Below, in pieces: positions 9,136 through 18,822 of a DNA stretch of 64,000 bases. Position 1 is the first letter of the stretch. Every line of letters starts with the position of its first letter. A program made the translations under genes and the position numbers. Below the pieces are notes generated by a model. The model saw only the letters and a list, made by a program, of their open reading frames with translations, had not been told where the DNA came from and searched no databases. Origin of the DNA: Flavobacterium azizsancarii (GTDB lineage Bacteria > Bacteroidota > Bacteroidia > Flavobacteriales > Flavobacteriaceae); the NCBI RefSeq assembly GCF_027980145.1, contig NZ_JAMZNK010000005.1, positions 141,876 to 205,875 of the forward strand, read 5' to 3'.

Positions 9136-9750
9136 CTATTTACAATATTTTTCTAATGTATCGCGACATCTTTGTCCGTCTATTAAATTATGCTCGTCAG
9201 CTTTTTTCAAGTCAAAACAAGCCCCGGTTTTATCTCCTAGTTTCAATTTAGCAAGTGCTCTGTTGTAATAAGCTTCTGCCGCCATATACTGGTGTATTTC
9301 TATTGCTTTTGTACAATCATCGATTGCACCTTGATAATTTTTTAAATAATATTTAGCCAAAGCTCTATCGGTATAGGCAGGCCAGGAAGTAGGATGCAGT
9401 TTTATATCTTTTGTAAAATCCTGTATAGCACCTTGATAATTCGCTAAATCAATTTTTACTAATCCTCTGCCATAATAAGAAGAAGAGTTTTCAGGATTAA
9501 GTTCGATCGCTTTAGAATAATCTTCTATAGCTTCACTATAATCTGCTACATAGGCTTTTTCACTTCCTCTTCTTCGATAAGCTTCCGCAAAAGTTTTGTC
9601 TAACGCTATTGCTTTTGAAAAGTCTGATATTGCTCCCTGATGATCTCCCAATTTACTTTTTTCTATTCCTCTATTATAATAATCACTTTCGTTCATACAT
9701 GAAACATTGACAATTAAAATGAATAAAATGAGAGCCGACTTAAATTTCAT
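9136..9750 (-). CDS. TPR-repeat lipoprotein
   Basis: A 204-residue protein with a lipoprotein signal peptide (lipobox VNVSC) followed by about five tetratricopeptide repeats. Each shows the G-D/N-Y-x-x-A-I-x-D-x-x-K-A-I pattern, for example ADYSEAIEDYSKAIELNP. TPRs form a superhelical protein-binding scaffold, so a role in binding partners at the membrane is likely, but none is identified. It sits between a decayed copy and the intact copy of the PQQ-propeller gene, transcribed in the opposite direction. Confidence 0.85.
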   Translation of the reverse strand: MKFKSALILFILIVNVSCMNESDYYNRGIEKSKLGDHQGAISDFSKAIALDKTFAEAYRRRGSEKAYVADYSEAIEDYSKAIELNPENSSSYYGRGLVKIDLANYQGAIQDFTKDIKLHPTSWPAYTDRALAKYYLKNYQGAIDDCTKAIEIHQYMAAEAYYNRALAKLKLGDKTGACFDLKKADEHNLIDGQRCRDTLEKYCK

Positions 9751-10015
9751 TTGATAGTTATATTTGTTTTAAATAAACAAGCAAATTCTAATTGCTTAAG
9801 TTTTATTTTTTTTCTGTTATTTGATTGAACACTTTGTGATTTTTCAAAATTACAGCAATATTCTAAAGCTTTTATACGCTTACAAAATAAGAAAAAGAGC
9901 ATTTTAAAGGAAACGAAAATACGATAAAAAATGGTAATTCGATTAAACTTTCCAATGTCTTAACATGTGTTTTATGTAGCGTATTTTCTTTTAAAATTTA
10001 GTTTTAATTTTTTAC

Positions 10016-10023
10016 TATATTTG
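10016..10023 (+). promoter_or_regulatory. TAnnTTTG promoter -7 element
   Basis: TATATTTG is an exact consensus match, 33 nt before the ATG of the PQQ-propeller gene. Confidence 0.6.
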
Positions 10024-10055
10024 ATTTAGATATTTTATCAAACCCAAATCTTAAA

Positions 10056-11261
10056 ATGAAAAATAAACTAATAACTTTTTTATTCCTGTTTACTGTCATA
10101 AATATGTTTGCGCAAATGCCAACCATCTCAAAATCTAGTAAAACTAATTATTCAAATAATCAGATTTTAACGCTTGATGATATGGTTTTTAATACATCTG
10201 TAAATCCGCTTAAAAAAGTTCCATTAGATAAAAATTCGATCCTGGTTTATGATTACGACGGTTCTCTTTTTTCATTTAATATGGATTCTGAATCACTTAA
10301 CTGGACTGTAAAAGCATCAGACTCTAATACTGAGATGTGCGCCAATCAAATAACATTGCAAGACGGAGTTTTGTACGTTCCTTTTATTAATGGTGAAATC
10401 TTCGCAATTGATAACCAGACCGGTAAACTTTTCTGGAAATCAAGGTTAGGCAATATTACAGATCAAATTATATTAAAAAATCAAGTTCCTGTTATAAATG
10501 ATGGAAAACTATATATAACTACACAAAGTCCAAATAATAACATTTACGCTCTTGACATAAAAAACGGAAGTTTAATATGGAACTACAAGCTGGATTCTTC
10601 ACAAAATGACATTCCGGTTCTCTTTTTTGATAACAAAGTTTTTGCCCAGACTGCGAAGAATCTCTATAGTTTTGAAGCAAATACAGGAAAACTCCTTAAT
10701 CAAAAAACGTTTGAGGAAAATATGTCCGGAAAACCTGTAACAGATGGCGAAAATATATTTGTAGCAAATGATAAGAATACACTTTTTGCTTTAAGCCCTA
10801 ATAAACTTGATGTTTTATGGCAATTTAAGTTAGATGAAAATCAATACAGCATCAAGGAACGTATCTTCTGTAAAGACAAAAAAATATATTTTGCAGCACA
10901 AGGAGCAGAGACCTCTTCGATATATGCTTTGGATTCAAAAACAGGAACTCAGATCTGGAAAACCGACTTTAAAGGTGATAATATCGTCTATATCATTGAA
11001 GAAAGCGACAACATTTGGGGATATACGCATAAAGCGAAACTTTTTCAAATAGATTTAGCAAATGGTGAAATTGCATTTGAAGTAAAACTAACAACGAAAC
11101 CTATTTCAAATCTTGAATTTGCAGAGGATGAATCCTTGTTTTATTATTCTGACGCTGCTTTAATTCAATTTGAATTTAAGACAAAGGATGAAAATGAAGT
11201 TTATTTGCGAACCTCTATTAAGGATGATGTTTATAATGCATTTGTGAAACTAATTCGATAA
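10056..11261 (+). CDS. secreted PQQ-like beta-propeller protein
   Basis: A 401-residue protein with a signal peptide ending near MFAQ. It has repeated blades of the PQQ-binding-like type: the motif 'YALD.K.G..IW' recurs (IFAIDNQTGKLFWKS, IYALDIKNGSLIWNY, IYALDSKTGTQIWKT). This fold appears in outer-membrane assembly BamB-like proteins and quinoprotein dehydrogenases. No catalytic dehydrogenase signature is visible, so a binding or scaffold role is more likely. A strong terminator follows. A truncated, mutated copy of its 3' end lies at 8903-9090. Confidence 0.82.
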   Translation: MKNKLITFLFLFTVINMFAQMPTISKSSKTNYSNNQILTLDDMVFNTSVNPLKKVPLDKNSILVYDYDGSLFSFNMDSESLNWTVKASDSNTEMCANQITLQDGVLYVPFINGEIFAIDNQTGKLFWKSRLGNITDQIILKNQVPVINDGKLYITTQSPNNNIYALDIKNGSLIWNYKLDSSQNDIPVLFFDNKVFAQTAKNLYSFEANTGKLLNQKTFEENMSGKPVTDGENIFVANDKNTLFALSPNKLDVLWQFKLDENQYSIKERIFCKDKKIYFAAQGAETSSIYALDSKTGTQIWKTDFKGDNIVYIIEESDNIWGYTHKAKLFQIDLANGEIAFEVKLTTKPISNLEFAEDESLFYYSDAALIQFEFKTKDENEVYLRTSIKDDVYNAFVKLIR

Positions 11262-11262
11262 G

Positions 11263-11299
11263 AAAAAAAAGCTGTCTAAACCTGACAGCTTTTTTTTTA
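11263..11299 (+). terminator. intrinsic terminator
   Basis: AAGCTGTC pairs with GACAGCTT around a short loop with A- and T-runs either side. Confidence 0.85.
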
Positions 11300-11388
11300 T
11301 AATTGTTTTTTACAAACTATTATAATGTATGTAAACATTGATTTATTATTATTATATAATATGGCAAAAATCGAACTGTAACAGATCG

Positions 11389-12003
11389 TTAATTGATCCT
11401 CTTTAAACTCCAATGTTTAACAATATAGTAATTCCAGATTCCTTCTTGTACTATTACTTCTAATGCAAAATCTTTCGGATTACGATTATAATTTTCGCGG
11501 TTCATTTCAGAAGTAATCGAAAAAACTTCGATTTTATCTTTAAAAGTAAAACTTATATCTGGATTTTTTTTAGTGTAAAATCCTTTAACATTGCAAATTA
11601 CTATTTCAGTCGGATTTTTTTCTGCTTCCTTTTTATTTATATAATTCCAGACTATACCTGCGATTTGACCAAAACTTAAATACGAAACTAAAATCCCTTG
11701 TAACAAATAAAATCCAATCACATATATTTTAAGGTATACTTCTTTAAAGCTTTGGTATTTTCTAATTAAAAATTTTCTTCTATAAATTCCAAAAAATAGT
11801 ATTCCGATAATTGTTGGCAACCAAAAAACATAAATTTGATACCTGGGATCGTGCCCAATAGTTTTATTTTCAATAAAAGTTAAATTTACTATACAAAAAA
11901 TCATAGCAAATATTAAAAGGCGATAATGTAATCGTTCTGTTTTTTTCTCCTTGTTCTTTAAAGATGTTTTTTCTCTGCTTTTTTGTTTTCGTTTGTCTCT
12001 CAA
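11389..12003 (-). CDS. membrane protein of unknown function
   Basis: A 204-residue protein that I do not recognise. A very basic N-terminal 25 residues (KQKSREKTSLKNKEKK) precede three hydrophobic spans at roughly residues 29-47, 58-75 and 92-115. The rest is a soluble C-terminal domain of mixed strand and helix character. It follows the adenylate-kinase-like gene on the same strand after 32 nt, so co-transcription is plausible. No function is proposed. Confidence 0.6.
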   Translation of the reverse strand: MRDKRKQKSREKTSLKNKEKKTERLHYRLLIFAMIFCIVNLTFIENKTIGHDPRYQIYVFWLPTIIGILFFGIYRRKFLIRKYQSFKEVYLKIYVIGFYLLQGILVSYLSFGQIAGIVWNYINKKEAEKNPTEIVICNVKGFYTKKNPDISFTFKDKIEVFSITSEMNRENYNRNPKDFALEVIVQEGIWNYYIVKHWSLKRIN

Positions 12004-12035
12004 AAAAAAAATGTATTTATTGTAAATAATAGCTA

Positions 12036-12599
12036 TTACAAACTCGCTTTGATTCTTTCCGTAATTTCTTCAATCGTTCCAAGGCCATCAAAAGTAAGTA
12101 CTTTCATTTTTGATTTCATATATTCAATTGCGGGTCTTGTGGATTCTTCAAAAATCTCAATTCTCTTTATATGAATTTGAGGGTCTTTGTCATCTTTGCG
12201 ATCAGACGTTTCGGCTCTTTTTTTAGCTCTGACCAATAATTCAGATTTTGGAACATCGATATTTAGAACTTTTCCAATTTTCATATTTTTTGAATTCACC
12301 AGCCCAATTAAATCGTCTACCTGAGGTTTGGTTCTGGGATAACCGTCTAAAATTATTCCAGGTTTTGTTTTGTTTTCCTCCAATATCTTATCAAAAAGAT
12401 CTTTTATTATAGCGTCAGGAACTAAATCTCCTTTTTCTTCGTATTCAGATATTATCTTTCCTATTTCGGTCTTATTATGTTTTTCTTCCCTGCATCTGTC
12501 TCCTGTAGAAATATGTTCAAAATCAAGAAGTTCTTTTAATACATTGCACTGCGTTCCTTTTCCTGAATAAGGCGGTCCGGTTATTATTAATATTTCCAT
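12036..12599 (-). CDS. adenylate-kinase-like nucleotide kinase
   Basis: A 187-residue protein of the adenylate kinase fold: P-loop GPPYSGKGT at residues 7-15, NMP-binding STGDRCR, the DGYPRTKPQ motif, and a short lid with RKDD matching the RxDD motif. It lacks the zinc-type long lid. It presumably phosphorylates a nucleoside monophosphate with ATP in the cytosol. It is probably a paralogue and not the housekeeping adk, because 'STGDRCR' and 'KKRAETSD' differ from the usual STGDMLR and GR..C sequences. A promoter-like TATATTCG is 132 nt upstream. Confidence 0.8.
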   Translation of the reverse strand: MEILIITGPPYSGKGTQCNVLKELLDFEHISTGDRCREEKHNKTEIGKIISEYEEKGDLVPDAIIKDLFDKILEENKTKPGIILDGYPRTKPQVDDLIGLVNSKNMKIGKVLNIDVPKSELLVRAKKRAETSDRKDDKDPQIHIKRIEIFEESTRPAIEYMKSKMKVLTFDGLGTIEEITERIKASL

Positions 12600-12974
12600 T
12601 TATGTTGATTGTTTTATTTCCATCTATCTTGCAAATAATAATTACAAAACTTTCTCAAATGCCCAAGTTCATTAGTGTTGCATCTGGAAAAGTCTTATTT
12701 GCTTTCTATTTCCTGAATGGTTTTTATTCAAAGCGAATATAAGAAATATATACACTATAATTAGTTGATTTTTATTGAGAATAGCATCAAATAGACCAGA
12801 AGTTATCTTGTTTAAATCTTTTACAGATCGTATAAAAGACACGTCTTTTTAACAAAAATCAAAAGATCAGAAGTCTTAACTGATTTTTAACTTAGACGAT
12901 GTGTAACAATTTAGTTAAAAGACTACTTATAGAATGGTTACAGATAAAAGCAACTTATAAAAATCAAAAAAATT
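12600..12974. other. divergent intergenic region
   Basis: It holds leader and promoter sequence for the leftward kinase gene, including the recurrent 'aagcgaatataagaaatat' at 12731-12749. Upstream sequence for the rightward signal peptidase has no clear TAnnTTTG match. No short gene is supported. Confidence 0.4.
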
Positions 12975-14582
12975 ATGAATGTATCAGAATGGCTCGTTTT
13001 TATTTTAATCCTGCAGCTTGTTCATGGATTATCTACATGGAAACTTTATTTAAAAGCGGGGAGAAGGCCTGTTGAATCCTTTATACCCATTTATAATTTA
13101 ATCATTTTAATGAAAATCATAAATCGTCCGCGTTGGTGGGTTGTGTTGCTTTTTATTCCCATTATTAATCTTTTGGTAATTCCTGTCGTATGGATCGAAA
13201 CCATTAGAAGTTTTGGTAAAAATTCAAGATTAGATACTGCGTTAGTCTTGCTGACATTAGGATTTTATATTACTTTTTTAAACTATACCAGTGACAAACT
13301 GACCTATATTGAGAATAGAGATTTAAAACCAGGTACTAAAACCGAAGATACTATAAGTTCTCTTTTATTTGCTATAATCGTGGCTACATTGGTGCATACT
13401 TATGTTGTACAGCCCTTTACGATTCCGTCTTCCTCAATGGAAAAAACATTGCTAATTGGTGATTTTTTGTTTGTAAGCAAAATTAATTTTGGAGCAAGAA
13501 CTCCAATGACTTCAGTTGCATTGCCTATGGTACACGACTCAATCCCTCTAACGGGTGTAAAATCATATCTATTTAGTGATGATGCGACAAAAAAAGAAAC
13601 GTCTTTATTAAACAAATTTCAATTGCCTTATTTTAGATTTCCTGCAATAGAAAAGATTAAACGTAATGAAATTGTAGTTTTTAATCAGCCTGCGGATACT
13701 TTGCGTGATATGGATAACTTTCATCCGGATAGAAATTATTACAAGCCAATTGATAAAAAAACAAATTTAGTAAAACGATGTGTCGGAATACCCGGCGATT
13801 CTTTAGAAATCCGTGAAGGAAACGTTTATATCAATGGCAAAATACCACAATTACCGGAAAGTGCAGAGACCCAATATAATTTTATTATAGATACTCAAGG
13901 AGCAACTATTAGTCAGGATGCTCTTGTGCACAGATATGGAGCCAGAGAAGGTATGAAGTACGAAAACGGAAATTTTGCACTTACAAATGAGGGACAGTAT
14001 TATTTGACATTAACAGATAAGGAGGCCGCTGCATTAGCAAACAATCCAGTAGTAAAAGGTGTAAAAAAATATTTGGAACCAAAAGGAAAAGACGGAGGTG
14101 TATTTCCTAATATTCCTTCTTTAGGCTGGAATATAGATAATTTTGGACCTATTTATATTCCTAAAAAAGGAGCAACTATAAAATTAGATGTAAAAACACT
14201 TCCTTTTTATAAGCGAATTATCCAAGAATATGAACACAATGATTTAAAAGTTCATGGAAATGACATTGCAATAAACGGAAAAACCAGTACCACTTATACT
14301 TTTAAACAAGATTACTACTGGATGATGGGTGATAATCGCCAAAACTCATTAGACGCAAGATTTTGGGGGTATGTTCCTTTTGATCATGTTATAGGAAAAC
14401 CAGTTTTTATCTGGTTTAGCTGGGACAAGGACGGAAGCGGTATAAACAAAGTAAGATGGAATCGAGTTTTTTCTGTAGTAAACGGAAAAGGAGAATCTAA
14501 ATCTTATTTAATACATTTTCTAGTATTAATAGCACTTTACACAGTGGCCAATAAAATAATAAAGAAAAAGAAAAAAGAGTAA
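12975..14582 (+). CDS. lepB: signal peptidase I
   Basis: A 535-residue S26 peptidase that removes signal peptides at the inner membrane. It is longer than the enterobacterial enzyme because of an N-terminal region with three or four hydrophobic spans (residues 1-105) and an inserted extracytoplasmic segment, both usual in Flavobacteria. The catalytic Ser is in IPSSSMEKTL (Ser154 next to Met155) and the general-base Lys in VKRCVGIPGDS (Lys268). Box E reads GDNRQNSLDARFWG. A final hydrophobic span and a Lys-rich tail end the protein. It is followed by a bidirectional terminator. Confidence 0.92.
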   Translation: MNVSEWLVFILILQLVHGLSTWKLYLKAGRRPVESFIPIYNLIILMKIINRPRWWVVLLFIPIINLLVIPVVWIETIRSFGKNSRLDTALVLLTLGFYITFLNYTSDKLTYIENRDLKPGTKTEDTISSLLFAIIVATLVHTYVVQPFTIPSSSMEKTLLIGDFLFVSKINFGARTPMTSVALPMVHDSIPLTGVKSYLFSDDATKKETSLLNKFQLPYFRFPAIEKIKRNEIVVFNQPADTLRDMDNFHPDRNYYKPIDKKTNLVKRCVGIPGDSLEIREGNVYINGKIPQLPESAETQYNFIIDTQGATISQDALVHRYGAREGMKYENGNFALTNEGQYYLTLTDKEAAALANNPVVKGVKKYLEPKGKDGGVFPNIPSLGWNIDNFGPIYIPKKGATIKLDVKTLPFYKRIIQEYEHNDLKVHGNDIAINGKTSTTYTFKQDYYWMMGDNRQNSLDARFWGYVPFDHVIGKPVFIWFSWDKDGSGINKVRWNRVFSVVNGKGESKSYLIHFLVLIALYTVANKIIKKKKKE

Positions 14583-14646
14583 TTTTTTAGAGAATGTTTG
14601 TCTAAAGCCTTTAAGAATGGTTTGTACGCAGATTTTTAAAGATCAC

Positions 14647-14682
14647 AAAAAAGGCTCCTTAATTTCTTAAGGAGCCTTTTAT
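14647..14682. terminator. bidirectional intrinsic terminator
   Basis: AAAGGCTCCTTAA pairs with TTAAGGAGCCTTT, with A- and T-runs on either side, between convergent lepB and a leftward lipoprotein gene. Confidence 0.88.
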
Positions 14683-14697
14683 TTTCTGGGTAAAGTT

Positions 14698-15225
14698 TTA
14701 TTTTAAAGCTACAATGTTTTTAATTGAAATTCCTGCAAAACAATCATCCATGCAACCGTTTTCTACATATCCGCATTTAGAAATTAAACCGTTGTTTTCT
14801 GATTCAAAATAAGTGTTTGCATTTTTCCTTTTAACCAGCCATTGTGTTTTAGCTTTTTCGTAAATTTCATCTAACGTTAAAGGACTTGCAGCAGCTGAAA
14901 GTTCATGACTATTTATTTCTTTCTCATTTTCTGTCCATGATAATTTATTTTCAGGAATATTTTCCGTTTTACCGGTGTATTTAAAATCTCGTTGAATTAT
15001 TTTTCCGCTTGATATTGTTAGTGTTGTTTCCCAACCATATGCGGTAAATACAGATCCTCCGTACACAACATATTTATACGAATTATTTGAGGATTCTTTA
15101 AAATCAAGCCAGGCTTTTTGACTCTTTTCAAAATCATTCTGATGATCCATATTGTCATCGGATGAGCAGGAAAATAATAAAATGCCGACGAATAGGAGTG
15201 TTATAAAATAAATTTTGTTTTTCAT
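14698..15225 (-). CDS. lipoprotein, DUF6174-like
   Basis: A 175-residue protein with a lipoprotein signal peptide (lipobox LLFSC) and an SSDD stretch after the Cys, typical of Flavobacterium surface lipoproteins. The body has 'YKYVVYGGSVFTAYGWETTLTI' type strands followed by 'LTLDEIYEKAKTQW', an order that resembles DUF6174 proteins. Five Cys near the C-terminus (SKCGYVENGCMDDC) may form disulfides or bind a metal. Function unknown. It is probably the second gene of a pair with the lipoprotein gene 36 nt upstream. Confidence 0.65.
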   Translation of the reverse strand: MKNKIYFITLLFVGILLFSCSSDDNMDHQNDFEKSQKAWLDFKESSNNSYKYVVYGGSVFTAYGWETTLTISSGKIIQRDFKYTGKTENIPENKLSWTENEKEINSHELSAAASPLTLDEIYEKAKTQWLVKRKNANTYFESENNGLISKCGYVENGCMDDCFAGISIKNIVALK

Positions 15226-15261
15226 AATTGTTGTGTTTTATGGTTTATTGGATAGTTTTTA

Positions 15262-16059
15262 TTATTTCAGATAGCTTTGAATTTCATCAGGATCATTATC
15301 ACTCGCTATCAAATGCAAGATAATGGGTGTTTTTCCTTTTTTATATAATAAAGCATTTGGAGTATAATTGTTTATTTTACTTTTTGTATCAATTAGTATT
15401 GTCTTATTATTTTCGATTTTAAATTCTAAATATCTCTTTTCATTATAAGAAGACTTTACACCTTTTTTCTTAAAAAACTCCCTCAATTCGTTTGAGTAAT
15501 ATGCCCAATCGTCCATTGCTGTAAAATAGGATTCAGCTTCAACAGAATTTTCATCATTAAAATGTTTAATTTCGGGATTAAATAGAATTAACTGAGTTGA
15601 TTCTACAGTCCTGACATCTTGCGAATTTTTATTTTTTGGACTTGTAAAAGAAACTACTTGCTGCTTATTTGTTATTTCGTTTCCTTTCAAAATTAGCCAA
15701 TCGGATTTAATTCTTCCAAAGTCTTCAAAAAAATTAAGAGTGTCCTTTTCTTCCATTAAATAATTGTCATAATCTTTGTATTTGCCATCCTCACGTGCAA
15801 CTTTCAGCAATTCGTCTACAAAGTTACCATCTGTGTCAAATCTGGCCTGAGATCTCCTTTCTCCATTTTTCATGTATAAAACAGAACCGCCATTGGCAAC
15901 AAATAAATGATTTATATTTTTTTTCTCACTATTAGCGCTTTCCTTTGCTAAATTAATTTTAGAAGTCGCAGATATTGTAGTTTTTTCTTTCTGATGCTCA
16001 TTTTCCCTGCAAGATATTAGCAATAAAATATAAAAAATTGGAAGAATTATTTTTCTCAT
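15262..16059 (-). CDS. lipoprotein of unknown function
   Basis: A 265-residue protein with a short lipoprotein signal peptide (lipobox LLISC). I do not recognise the family. The middle contains 'ANGGSVLYMKNGERRSQARF', and the end carries 'GKTPIILHLIASDNDPDEIQSYL', which hints at one ankyrin-like helix pair but no more. It precedes another lipoprotein gene on the same strand. Confidence 0.6.
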   Translation of the reverse strand: MRKIILPIFYILLLISCRENEHQKEKTTISATSKINLAKESANSEKKNINHLFVANGGSVLYMKNGERRSQARFDTDGNFVDELLKVAREDGKYKDYDNYLMEEKDTLNFFEDFGRIKSDWLILKGNEITNKQQVVSFTSPKNKNSQDVRTVESTQLILFNPEIKHFNDENSVEAESYFTAMDDWAYYSNELREFFKKKGVKSSYNEKRYLEFKIENNKTILIDTKSKINNYTPNALLYKKGKTPIILHLIASDNDPDEIQSYLK

Positions 16060-16183
16060 TGTTTTTTTTGATTTTTGATTCTGGAAATATTTACATAATC
16101 AGTTTCCTGTCATTACTAAACGAATATCATTAAATTATTACTGATTTCAATTTCACCAGAGAAACAAAAGAAGATACTATATT

Positions 16184-16759
16184 TTATTTTGAACCAACTT
16201 TTAGCATTTCAGAATAAATTTCATCCAAAAAATCCTGTTGTCTTTTATTGTTCTTAAAATAGCGTTGATAAAGCACACTACAGTCGTCAACATCAGAAAT
16301 GTTTTCGGTATTAAAAGACCAATCTCCAATATTCTTGACTGTAATTCCTAAATCATTACTGCAACTTTGCCATAGCTGCGAAAATTTAGTTTTTTTATCG
16401 GCACTTAATTTTTCAAAATCCGCATAAACTGTAAATCCATGCATTTCTGAATTAAAAAATTTGTTGATCGAAGTTACAGGAACACCGCCCCAAATTATGG
16501 GTTGGCCAGTGGGAAACTCTATAGTAATTAGTTTTTCCTCGCTTAACATTTTATCTTGTTTTCCTTCTTTGAAGAATTGCTCTTCGTAAACTAGTTTTGT
16601 TCCCTTTGGGACCATTATCTTTTTTACTTCCAATGGTTCTGCAGTAATAAAATAAGGGTAATTTGGCGAAGAATTTCCGCCTGTAGGATTCATGTTTCCT
16701 ACGCATCCTGTTAATAGGAGCAGGCCTAATATAGAGAAATAAGATTTGAAAAATTTCAT
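16184..16759 (-). CDS. lipoprotein of unknown function
   Basis: About 191 residues from ATG 16759, which starts directly with a lipoprotein signal (MKFFKSYFSILGLLLLTGC). An upstream in-frame start at 16807 would bury that signal behind 16 polar residues, so it is rejected. The mature protein is unrecognised. It contains 'FPTGQPIIWGGVPVTSINKFF' type sequence and four Cys, of which CSNDLG and DDCSVLY may pair. Confidence 0.6.
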   Translation of the reverse strand: MKFFKSYFSILGLLLLTGCVGNMNPTGGNSSPNYPYFITAEPLEVKKIMVPKGTKLVYEEQFFKEGKQDKMLSEEKLITIEFPTGQPIIWGGVPVTSINKFFNSEMHGFTVYADFEKLSADKKTKFSQLWQSCSNDLGITVKNIGDWSFNTENISDVDDCSVLYQRYFKNNKRQQDFLDEIYSEMLKVGSK

Positions 16760-16910
16760 AAGTGTCGAATTTTTTAAAGAGCCTGATTTGCTAATATACA
16801 TAAACATTTTTATACAACTAATTAACGCTGAATATTTATGACTCAGTTTGATTATAAAAACTTCTTTTAATTTTATTAAAATAGTTTTAGGAAAAGATTC
16901 ATAAAATCAC

Positions 16911-16942
16911 AAAAAATGCCATTATTTCTAATAGCATTTTTT
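16911..16942 (-). terminator. intrinsic terminator of the serine hydrolase gene
   Basis: An imperfect hairpin, AATGCCATTA with TAATAGCATT around TTTC, flanked by A- and T-runs, just downstream of the leftward gene ending at 16957. Confidence 0.65.
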
Positions 16943-16956
16943 ATGATTATAACTTT

Positions 16957-18522
16957 TTATTTTTGAACTCTTTTTAAATCTAAATCCTGAAAGTCAAAAC
17001 TAAAATCAATATTTGGCGAAATACCTTTCATTTTGATAGTTTGAGCTTTTCCAGTTTCATCCAGTGAAAACATGGCAAAAGCATCACAATTCATGGCTTG
17101 ATATTCCCATTTTATAGCAAATGTATTGGCATTATAAAAAGCCATTGGCCCGTTTAGTTTAGGTGAACGATATGATTTGAACCACAATTGTTTGTCTTTT
17201 TCAAACACTTCTATTTCTCCAAACCAATTGTCTGCATAAACTCCTATAAAATCTTCATTTTTTACTTTTTGTTTTTTGGATAATTGCACTTTTTCCCAAA
17301 CTTTTTTAGTTACATCATCACTGGTGTTTTTACCTTCTTTCATCCATTCGACTACTTTATTTGTCCAGCCAAAATCTTCCAACCCTAAATAACTATCAGA
17401 AATCGTATTTGTAACTGCTGTAAAAAGTCCGGCTCCGCCACTTTCAGTATTGGTTAAAATTACAATACCTAAGTTTAAATCGGGGTACATGGTTACAATC
17501 GAAAGCATTCCGGGCAAACCTCCGGTATGTGATATTTTCAAACTTCCTTTCTCGTCAGATATTCCCCAACCTAACCCATAACCGCTAAAATGAGAATTGT
17601 ATCTTGGATTCGGGTCAGCACCTAAAACCGTATGTATGCGCCACATCTCTTTGTGATTTTTTTCAGAAAACAACGTTGTTTTTAAATCTGGACCATACTG
17701 ACCTTTATTCAAAGATACTATCATCCATTTTGACATATCTGCTGCATTAGAAAATATTCCACCTGCTGCGCTATTCATTTGCACATTAAAAGCATCAATT
17801 GTTTTTATCGTTCCTGAATCTGATGAATGTGGTGTTGCATAATTGCTTTTATCAGTAATCAAACTAGCACCAGCAAAACTATTTTTCATTTGCAACGGAT
17901 CAATAATTCGTTTTTGTACAAATGCCTCATAACTCATACCGCTTACTCGTGCAATTACTTCACCTGCCACTACATACAGTAAATTGTCATAATCAAATTT
18001 AGTTCGAAATGGAGAAACCGGTTTAAAATACTGAAAGCTGGTTACAATATCCTTAACAGTATAGTTCGATCCATCAGGAAAAAACATTAGATCGCCAACA
18101 CCTAATCCTAATCCGCTTCTGTGCGTTAATAAATCCTGGATATTAAAATTTTCAGTTACATAATCGTTATACATCTTGAATTCAGGAATATAACCTCTTA
18201 CTTTATCTGTCCATTTCAATTTACCTTCATCCTCTAAAATGGAGAGCGCAGCAGCTGTGAATGCTTTACTATTTGACGCAATCTGAAAATTGGTATTTTC
18301 GTTTACAGGTGTATTAGTCGCTATAGAAGTAACACCATATCCTTTTTGGTGAATTACTTTTCCATCTTTAACAATAGCAATTGACGCACCCGCTACTTTA
18401 AACTTTTTAAAAGCATCCTCCATCAATGAATCAATTTTTGGAGATGTTAACTGAGCCAGCATTGTTGTAGAGGCTAAACAAATAAAGAGTAGGGAGGCTA
18501 AACGAATAGTTCCTTTTTTCAT
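16957..18522 (-). CDS. serine beta-lactamase-like hydrolase with C-terminal DUF3471-type domain
   Basis: A 521-residue exported protein with a signal peptide ending near MLAQ. The class C/penicillin-binding fold shows SxxK at Ser83-Lys86 (ASNSKAFT), YxN at Tyr178-Asn180 (FDYDNLLY) and a late HTGG (SHTGGLPG). The region after about residue 410 looks like a lipocalin-like DUF3471 domain, common in this family. Such proteins are usually esterases or D-aminopeptidases and not resistance enzymes; the substrate is unknown. A promoter-like TATATTCG lies 110 nt upstream. Confidence 0.85.
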   Translation of the reverse strand: MKKGTIRLASLLFICLASTTMLAQLTSPKIDSLMEDAFKKFKVAGASIAIVKDGKVIHQKGYGVTSIATNTPVNENTNFQIASNSKAFTAAALSILEDEGKLKWTDKVRGYIPEFKMYNDYVTENFNIQDLLTHRSGLGLGVGDLMFFPDGSNYTVKDIVTSFQYFKPVSPFRTKFDYDNLLYVVAGEVIARVSGMSYEAFVQKRIIDPLQMKNSFAGASLITDKSNYATPHSSDSGTIKTIDAFNVQMNSAAGGIFSNAADMSKWMIVSLNKGQYGPDLKTTLFSEKNHKEMWRIHTVLGADPNPRYNSHFSGYGLGWGISDEKGSLKISHTGGLPGMLSIVTMYPDLNLGIVILTNTESGGAGLFTAVTNTISDSYLGLEDFGWTNKVVEWMKEGKNTSDDVTKKVWEKVQLSKKQKVKNEDFIGVYADNWFGEIEVFEKDKQLWFKSYRSPKLNGPMAFYNANTFAIKWEYQAMNCDAFAMFSLDETGKAQTIKMKGISPNIDFSFDFQDLDLKRVQK

Positions 18523-18763
18523 AGTGATGATAATTTTAAGGTTATGGTGTTTTAGTTAATTTTTTTGTCAAAAACGGCTGTATTACTCCTAAATCATAAG
18601 TAATTTATATATTAAATTAACATTATATGGTGCGAATATAAGAATATCTTTATTCAAAATGAATCGATTAATTTTAATTAAAAACAGATTTATTAACTTT
18701 TTTTTTCTAAAATATTTACATTTCTTGTCCGTAATAATTCATAAAAATTATTTGTGAACGCAT

Positions 18764-18794
18764 AAAAAAGCTCCATTATTTCTAATGGAGCTTT
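18764..18794 (-). terminator. intrinsic terminator of the antiporter gene
   Basis: AAGCTCCATTA pairs with TAATGGAGCTT around TTTC, followed on the minus strand by T residues. Confidence 0.8.
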
Positions 18795-18822
18795 GTGTTT
18801 ATTTTTTATATCAGTTTTACTA

